From NCBI RefSeq assembly GCF_019059575.1, contig NW_024881595.1, forward strand, positions 124,001-188,000: a DNA stretch of 64,000 bases, written 5' to 3'. Shown here piece after piece: positions 44,801 through 53,800 of the stretch (position 1 is the stretch's first letter; the number at the start of each line of letters is the position of its first letter). The stretch is from Amphibalanus amphitrite (lineage: Eukaryota; Arthropoda; Thecostraca; Balanomorpha; Balanidae). The position numbers and the translations under genes are program-made. Under the pieces are notes generated by a model. It did not search any database. It saw only the letters and a program-made list of their open reading frames with translations, and had not been told where the DNA came from.

Positions 44801-47800
44801 TTTTTGCACAATATTTTTGCGAATGCTGTTTGATTCCCGCATCTCCAGGGAAAATTATTGTGGTTATTATGCGGTAGGTCGTGTTGTTGTTCCATTTTGT
44901 CATGTTTTCACCACTCGCTAGCTCAATATCCTGTCCTTGACAGTGTTTTGTTGATGTGAGCCGTAAACGGCAAACGCTGAAGCCGAAGCCGAGTCAGGTC
45001 GTGACGCAATTGATTACTGCACTCAGCCTTGGGTGCCGTATTTAGCGTATGATGTTTGCCATCATGATTTATGAAGATAATTTTTTGTCTTTCCCGGTCG
45101 CTATGAAATTAGCAAACATCAGAAAAGGCCAGATGGCTGATTGACCTCCACGATATGGCGCTTTTTTAACAACCGTTTTTATCCATCCAGATCATTATGC
45201 CCATGCATTGAGCATGATATGGATGCATCGCTCATTCTTGTGCCACTCTGCTTCTTATGCATTATTGTTCGAATATCAGAATATAAATGCAATAATACTA
45301 TGGTTGCAACAGATTTATTGTAAGGCTTTGTTGTCAAGTCAGTAGCAATACGTTTCAAGCTTTTCGTACAGTATCACGTGACCTTGTGGACCCTTTGCTA
45401 CAAACTTAGGCATTTCGACACAGTTTACAGAATACTGGATGAGTGCGAAGACTTAAAATAATAGCGTTCTCTCATTCAATTCACTTCAAAATACAAAGAT
45501 GCTAATAAGCGAAACAGCTCACCCCCTCTTCGTCAACCTTACTATTTAAAACTCAGATGATCCGACGACCGGACGCGCTTTAACCCTTTTCCGCCGAGCA
45601 CCGCTGCGTTACCTGCGGAAGCTGACATTCCACGGCAGTGCCTGCCGCCGGCAGGATGCGGTCAGCTCTCGGGGCGAGACAGGGCACGTCAGGCCGTTCG
45701 TCGAGCCGGGGATGCGCGGTGTGGGGCCGCCGTCCAGCAGCTCCGAAGTCTGATCAGAGAGCACCAGCATTGCTTCTTGATGACCAGTGCCAGAGGAAGT
45801 CACGGTGGTGGTTATCGCTTGTTTAGGTTTGACTTCCGACGCCGTTTGACCGACGTTCAGTTCTCTGGTCTGTATTTCTTCCAAGCACAGGCGAGTGGCT
45901 CTTCGTTCTGTCTTCTTTCCACCCCTCGTTTCCGGCCGGTCTGTGTGAACTGTTCCTCAGCTGACCCCGTCAGGGCACCTTGACCTGACCAGCCGCCTCT
46001 TCGCCCCACACTGACCTGCTACCACTGACCACTACTGGCCACCACCTCCCTTATATCGTCGCGCGCATGTGACTCAGTACCGACTCTCCCCCCCCCCCCC
46101 CGACCAACCATCGACCCATGGTGACCCTCGCCATCACAAATGCCGGGTCCACGTCTCACGACGGACATATATCGTGTGTGCCACGGTGACCGGCTGCAGT
46201 CAATGATTTGTGTAGGTCGATCGGAATGGGCGGAGATTGTGTCTCTTCGTTCGATGGGGGCAATTCTGGAAAAGTGTTTCATACGGGTTGTCATTTGTAA
46301 ATTTGAATTATTTTCCGTTGGGTTATATAATTTGAATGAATTTGGCTTTAAGCTCGACATTTGTAAGAAAGACTTTTCAGAATTATACAAGAACATTTAG
46401 ATTCGAAGTGGAAGTGCAGTGCAATGATCCAATGTAATAGGCAGAATTATACCGCCTGCCTTGTTCAATTTATTCCACTCCATCAGAGCCAGAATCTGTA
46501 ATACCTCGAACCTCGCAAGACTGACATAATCCTCCATCAAACATTCAGCAGTCAGCACCCACTTCGTTATACAACCATAACTCTTCCTTTTGACGGTGCT
46601 CTGCACAGGTGATGCACCTGTTCTTTATCTTCCTGCACCCATCGTGACCGACTCTGAGAACTGACCTTCCGTCGGATATAATGGAGCATCAATCTCTCTG
46701 ACAACCGCCACCTCGTCGGCTCGTTTGCGGGTGATCCCGTGCCATTCTGACCCTGACCCATTTGACCGAGATTTACCGGCTGTGCTGGAGGGGGGGGGGG
46801 GGGGCGGGCTCGCCGTGCACACGGTGATTGGAATCGAGGAGGAACTATTCAGGCTCGGGCTGCCGGGTAGGATAGCGGGTTTACGAGACCGGATAGAGGG
46901 GGCACGAGTGATGTTCACAAGCGGTGATACTACAGCCGGGGAAGACATTATGCTTGGTAATCCAATCCGTAATAAATTGTGTGTAACATATATGCAGTTT
47001 TCCAATGTTTAATTGATAGAATGGTTAGTGGCCATACACTCTGATAAATAGGCACTTTTGAAACGTATCACTATTATAGTTTGTTACTCGAACATTATGA
47101 GATTGCTTTTGCATCTACATGGATGCCCTCATTTTGCAAAAAGTCGCTCTGGTCTTCGGTTCCCACGTTCACGATATGTAGCTCCATATGCGGAGACGAT
47201 GGCCAATGAATGCACAAAGGTCCCCGCACGCGGCAAGGTGGTGCAACGGTACGGTAGCACCGAGCCCGCTCGATATTGGCGCTTCTGGGAACGGGGGTGG
47301 TCCAGCCAGCGCGTGTTACCGGCCACGGTGAATGGCAAGGTCGCCATAAAAAATGTGTTCGCCGAAACATGACGAGTTTTTGAGAATCTAGCGAACAAGG
47401 AATACATAATGTAGTAAACACGATGAACTACGAACTCTTCTAAACTCCTGTTACCAACAAATAGGTTACAGACTCAGACTGTCTTCAGCTGAGGTTTGAA
47501 GGACATTTCAGGTGTAATTCGGACGGGACGCTATAGGACTATAGGTGCATGCGCAGTGCGCACACCTGTTGAAGGGATGCAGATATTATTGATTCGCGTA
47601 ACGGAATGATAGTGGATTTGTATTGATTTTTGTATTGATGACATTATAAAAAAAATCATTGCGCTAGTTAGAAAACGCTACAAACATGTAAAGTTTCATT
47701 GAAAGTCCAGCCATGCATTATTAGAAGTGTGCGGTAGCCTCATCGTCCAAAGCAGACGCTGTAGTGCATTGTCATGGAAGGTATGAATGGGCCGCTACAG

Positions 47801-50800
47801 AACTAAAAGTAATGTCAACAAACAACAGTAAGTGGGGAAGGAACAATGCGGGGAGGTCGTTGACCCAATACAGTTCCAGTGATTAATATCGTGGAGACAT
47901 GCCACGAGTAACTTTTTTGTCATTGATGACAAAATGGTGTGGATGCAAGACGTGCTATGAATTTACGTTTGGCAAGACGAATGGCAAACGTTCAAATAAA
48001 ACATTTAGTGCAAAATTTAAGAAGAAAAAACAGATTTTTTATCGATGGCAACCTATGACGTTTTGAATTTTGAGCAATATTAAAATTACCACATGTATCG
48101 AGTGGGCTGTCGCACCACCATACCTACCTAACACCCCGTAACGTTTCGCCACCCATCGCGACAACGGGTGTCTGGGTATGGTGACACTATGCATCGATTG
48201 CCCTTGCCCATAGTTTGCCTGGGCATCGAAGCTGTGCCTGGTAGCGACGACAAGGGACGGCCGGGTGCAGGCGACACAAGCTCCATATACAGGTAATGTC
48301 TTGCACATGTGTTCTAGCTGGCACGATATGATGCAATAGTTCAGTGTACCTACCTGAGGTGATCAAGATGCACGGAACGTGTTTTATCTATATGTATCGG
48401 GATTTTACAGGGATGGCGTTGTTGCCTTGCGTGTTCAAGAACAATTACCAAATGTTATAATTAGAATTTCTGTTCAGCATAAACACTTCTAAAGATGGTG
48501 GGATATCCACTTTGGTGGGGTACGCACGGCTTTTCTTTTTAATCGACTTAGTGCTAAAACGTTTGATCATAGCTTGCACCAAAATCACCACCAAATATCT
48601 GCAGAGATTTACGTCCAGCCCCACAGCCCATATCGCACCATCATAAGCCATCTTCCCAGGGTGAACTTGGCCTGATCCCGTCCCGTCCCGTTGGGAACCC
48701 GGTGGTTGCAGCGGCAGTGCCGAGGGGTCAGGGGTGAACCGGCGCCTCATGTACTCACATGACCATGGCCGAGTTCTTCATGATGCGTCCGCATGGTCCG
48801 AACTGCTGGATCGGGCTGGGGGCGTTCAGCGAGCGCGTCCGTCTGGAAAAGAACGAGAGAAATAGAGTGTTAGCTAAGGCGCACTGGCCTCCCGTATAAT
48901 GACATAGGATACAATACCGAGACATTTTAAGTATACGGGCTCCGGCAAGTTTACCGTCATTGCTTTCGCTGCTTTATTGGCTATTATTCTGTCAGGGCGT
49001 CCCAACAAGCTCATGATCTTATGATCATGAGCTTGGATCATGAGCTTGTTTTCCTTTCTTCATGAGACATGTGCGCAGCCGGTCAGGATTATGAAATGTG
49101 ATAAATATATGTTTGATGATATTTGCACGAAGATGCTTAATAGTAAAACATTTTTTATGATCTGAGAGAAGTAAAATGGTTTATGTGTCAGGTTTCGACA
49201 ACTTTGTCACTAGCCTGTCTAATGACAATGCTGTCGGAACGGAAGCCCGGTTATTTTTTTTTTTTGGCAATTGACATTGCAAAAGACAACAATTTTAGCA
49301 TATATGCATTATTGACTTTTTAAATTAACTACTAGCAATCAGGAGTGCAGTCATGCAAACTTTCCCAAATACACTAGTTAGTAGTTACCATACAGACCAC
49401 AAATACACGCGTCACTGATTTGTAGCTGCAGGAAGTCATCTATCCGCGTCAATATAAATCTACGATTAAATGGATTGCTACTGGCTAGAAAGTAACATAG
49501 TTAACCCTCGCATGTGTAGGGGGGGGGGGTCGGATGGACCCCCCCCCATGGTTTTTCGCGAATAACTCGCGTAAAAAGCGGCCGATCGCGACGAAACTTT
49601 CAGTACCTTCGCATTGATCAATTTTACACCTACCCTTAAAATTTCATGACCCTGACCCAAATGACCTTTGACCTGTGACCTCTTTTCCGAGACCATGTTT
49701 GGCCGGAATCGCGATTTCGCGTAATGTCGGCTTGCACTAGCCGCGTGTTTGCAAGCTTTTCGTGGTTTCAAACGTTCCAACATGTGATTTGATGTTACTG
49801 CCGTGTGTGTCAAGGTCACCTGAAGGTCAGGTCAGGTCATTGACCTTTGGTGACCTCGGGTGACCTCGGGTCACTTTTTCGAGTTGTACATGTTTCTAGG
49901 CTAGTTTTTGGAGCTGAATTCGAATTTAGCAACCATTTGAACATTTACGAAGTAGTTTTGGTGACTTCGTAACATGTTACGAAGCTGTCAGAGGCGGTTG
50001 ACACGTAGGGTAGCCTGGGGCAAGACGCCCCAGATAATTTATTTTGCTACATAAATTTTGTCCCACATCACCTGGAAGGCCAAATTTGTGCTCAATGCGT
50101 TCTTTGGACATTTTACTTTAAATTGCACCGCTCAAATTCATTCACTTATGATCGGACTCCAAGCTAGGAAGTGATTTGTGAAGCAACTGCAAATGGGGCA
50201 TTTTGCCCCAACCCCAGGGCAAAACGCCCCACGGCCTGGGGCAAGTAGCCCTATACTTTAGATTAAAGATTTAACATGGTAGTTGGCTAAATCTTATGTG
50301 AGAGGTCCGTTAGACCTCTGGAGGCACGGCACTGAAGTTAGCACATTCCATCCTGTCAGGTGTTCAGCTATGACACTATTGTATGAGCAGGTTTTTCACC
50401 TACCTCATAAGACCAAATAATAAATTATTGCAATGCAAATGTTAACAAAATACTTCCTTTGCCATCCAGTTGCTGAGAAAAATACACATAAAGACATAGA
50501 AACTTACCGTTCGCCAGCTACCGAACATTAGAAAGTGGGTAGCCCGAACAACACATGAGGTAAAACGCCCCAGGGGCTTTTTGCCCCGCGACCTACTGAG
50601 GCGTTTTACCCCATCACGTAGTTCGGTCAGAGAACAACGCCTTGCACTCCAGCAAGACATAATTTAACACGAACCAACCCGGCATGATAAGCGTTAGACA
50701 ATAGTTGTTCAAAATACATAAAAGTCGTTAACCTGATGTGGACCATAAAAGAACGCCATGATACATAATCTGACAACAAAACATAAAAATCACTCAAAAA

Positions 50801-53800
50801 ACACATTTTTGGCTATATCTCCCGAAAGAGTCATCACAATTTCTTTCCAGTCTGCTCATATAATGATCATGTAGTGCACGTTTTATAGAAGAGATGATGT
50901 TTCCCCAGAACTCTGCCAGTTCCGAGAAACATCGGTGAGGCGTTTTACCTCGGCGGGGCGACTTGCCCCGGTCTACCCTACTACGAATACCCGTCACGAC
51001 GCCTACTGGTTGACCTGACCTGACCTGACCCGACCTGGTCTAAATGCTTCAAGACATCATCTGTGATCAAAACTAACACGATATTCGTGATCAGCACCCC
51101 GAAAAACCCCTTAGCAGCCACACTTTACGACTTTCTAACAGGTCCCGATTTTCCCGACTTTGGGTCATTGACCTGACCTGGAAGGTCAATCAATGACCTA
51201 GGACCTTAAAATTGGGTATCATCGGCTTCCTCTCGTCACGGGCAACACGCTCGTTTTTTCCGCGAAGCTCTAGCTCGATCAGGGGCCAAACGGCAAGGGG
51301 GGGGTCCAACCGACCCCCCCCCACACATTAGAAGCTGTCAAACGCCGCACACATGCGAGGGAAAGCCAGTGCAGTGGAACTAAAATACTTGTGTTTATAA
51401 ACAAAGTTATTCAGGCAGCTTCAAACACGTCAATTGATTTGTATTATCTTTTGCAAACATGCTCCGCAGTGACACAGCCCTGTTGTCTCTTACATTCGCT
51501 GACACCTACCTGAGTGACAAGTGCTCGGCAAACACTGCTGCTAGCGGTGTCTTTGGTCGGAATTTACTCTCGCTATCATGAACCATGTCGCCGTTTGAAT
51601 GTCCATTTGTCGATGTTCCGTTTCGACTTTTCAGCAGATTCATGGCACTTCCATTCTGGCTCGCTGACCGATGCATAGGTCGCTCCTCATGCCCCAGATG
51701 AGTTCCGTTTGTTCCTGTGCCGTTCTCGCCCTCCTTGGCGGCGGCACTCAATGAGTGTCCGCTGTAACTCATGGAGCGGTTCATGTGAGTGTCCGGGTGA
51801 CCATTGGCACCGTTCAGAGGCCTACGAGCCCGGCACGCTGGACTCAGAGGCATCGGCATCGTGGCGGAAGAATCTGGACTGGATGGGAAGTGGCCTCAGC
51901 ACAACGAACGAGACACTTTCCTTCCAGATTCTGTAATTATGATTCTTTACTTCTTGGAGCAGCAGGATGGTATCACTCAGTCCTGTCCGTCTCACTTTAC
52001 ACTTTCCCTTTCCGTCCGCGGTGAGGGACCTCCGCCTGGCTCGAGCTGCACTTCACGACTGCAGCGGGGGTTCGGAAGGTCGGACGTCCTCTCCTCTCCT
52101 CAGACTGTGCCGACGGCAGCGGCGCGGAGTTAAGCTCCGTCTGAGAGGGGGCACCACTGTCTGCTGCCGCCTGCCCGTTACCTGGGTCGTCTCTGATCAG
52201 ACTCCTTCGCTGCGCCGGGCAGACTCGGCACGACGCAGCATGACGGCCGGCCACGACGCCATTGGTCGTGCCCGGAGCCGTGCAAGGTCAGGTCAGAGGT
52301 CGGCGGCGCGGCGGAGCGGCGCTGGTGCTTCCTTCCGGTCGGGCTGAGATGGCGACGCCGCCGCCGTGCGGAGGGCGACCCTGGGGATATCCCGCCGCGC
52401 TCAGCGGTGAGGGGCCACGGAAGCGACCCCTTGCGGGCCCGACTAATGGAGTGGCACACCTTCATGATGTAAGGTGGTGTGTGAGCGATGTTACCTGCCC
52501 CAGAGGGGTCACCGGTTCACGGGAAGGAGAGCTGTGAGAGGTCTAGAACAAACAGCTACCGTCCCGACCAGGCCTTGAGGGAGCCATGGGAGAACAAAAG
52601 AGATACGTGGATGATTGAGTTCGTAATGAAACCTGCCTCTCTTTTGTTGTTATCGACCTCTGGCCGGTGGCATGCTAGGCTTTCTGATCAAGATTGCGAA
52701 TATATTATGTGCTGTGGCGCAGTTGGTGCACGGGTCCAAGCTGGCTGCCACCTTGGATCATCACAAAAAAACTTGGCTGGTTAAGTCACTACAATATTGT
52801 ACGCACTCCATTGGTCAGAATAAACTTTACGCTGAAGAACATGACGTTGGTTTTGTCAACGTGCAGAGGGGAAATTTAGCCCTTATTCCTACACATTATG
52901 CTACGTTTCATCTGGTATTCAGGATTTAATTGAAAATAACCTTAAATATTGATCGTTCAAATACCTACATTCTCAGGACTACATGTCAACCACCTGGTGG
53001 TATTTTACCGGGGCTTGCAGCAGGTACCTAACTATTGTCACTATCTTTCGCTTTCACCTCTCATTTCACCTCTCTCATCAAATAATCAATGACCCCACCG
53101 TATGTTTATTGTTTTGTAAACTATCACTGTAACCTTTACTGATCCCAGGCACCATAAATTAATCATGACTCATGATATGCGACAGCTAATAAGAAAACTT
53201 AGTGACTCAGGTTTCTGTCTTGCGTCTTTCCGCGTTCCAAAGCTACTGTACTGAAAATATCGAACGCTGTATGAAATTTTTAAATCCACATTTGGCTAGC
53301 TGAGTCTGGGAGCTCCTGCACCAGCCGGTTTCAGATTACACTTTCCGGCAGCTTGACAGTTTTTATGGACCATTTCTGAGCTTGGGGTGGCTATCTAAGC
53401 GATCTTATGTTTTGTATAGTAGTCATTGCAAGAAGTAATTTAGCTTTGGGTACTATTTGGTTGCACAATGCACAGCATCATTACAAATACTCTATTATGA
53501 TGAAATGTTGACTAATATTCACGGTTACAATTTGCTTATATAACCGTAAAAAGTTTTTTTATGCGACACCTTCACATTGCAAGCTGCACATGCTGCTCGA
53601 CTCGTCTGCAGATGATAGGAGTCACATTCAGTCATCGTCACAGATGAATGAGTACACTTTCGCCCAGCCTCGCTCGTTTAAAGGTTAGAGGAGGGCTTTG
53701 TCACAATCCTGCAAAGTTCCCAATCACGTACATAGAAAGGTGTGAAATAACAATATTTTGTTATTTCCCATTTTGTTAAATCATGTAGAAATATGCAAAC

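Larger units (their letters stand above)
40502..48758 (-). other. NADK: Largest NADK intron (8.3 kb)
   Basis: Contains a dispersed repeat (41158), a TTAA-family copy (41984), a repeat-rich open frame (43554), a candidate first exon (45613-45770) and a further open frame (46666). A G-run lies at 46791-46804. 40502-41157, 47010-48758 and 44640-45600 show nothing recognised. Confidence 0.7.
48843..51509 (-). other. NADK: NADK intron with nested TTAA/TA elements
   Basis: 49501-51361 is transposon. A short palindromic stretch (CATGATCTTATGATCATGAG) lies at about 49013-49032. 48843-49500 otherwise shows nothing. Confidence 0.7.

Noticed and set aside
47058-47421. Overlapping frames on both strands near 47.1-47.4 kb as a gene
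   Set aside because: No recognisable domain, no splice context, and open on both strands.
52712-52745. tRNA-like A box (TGGCGCAGTTGG)
   Set aside because: No B box at the right distance and no cloverleaf; too little for a tRNA or a SINE call.
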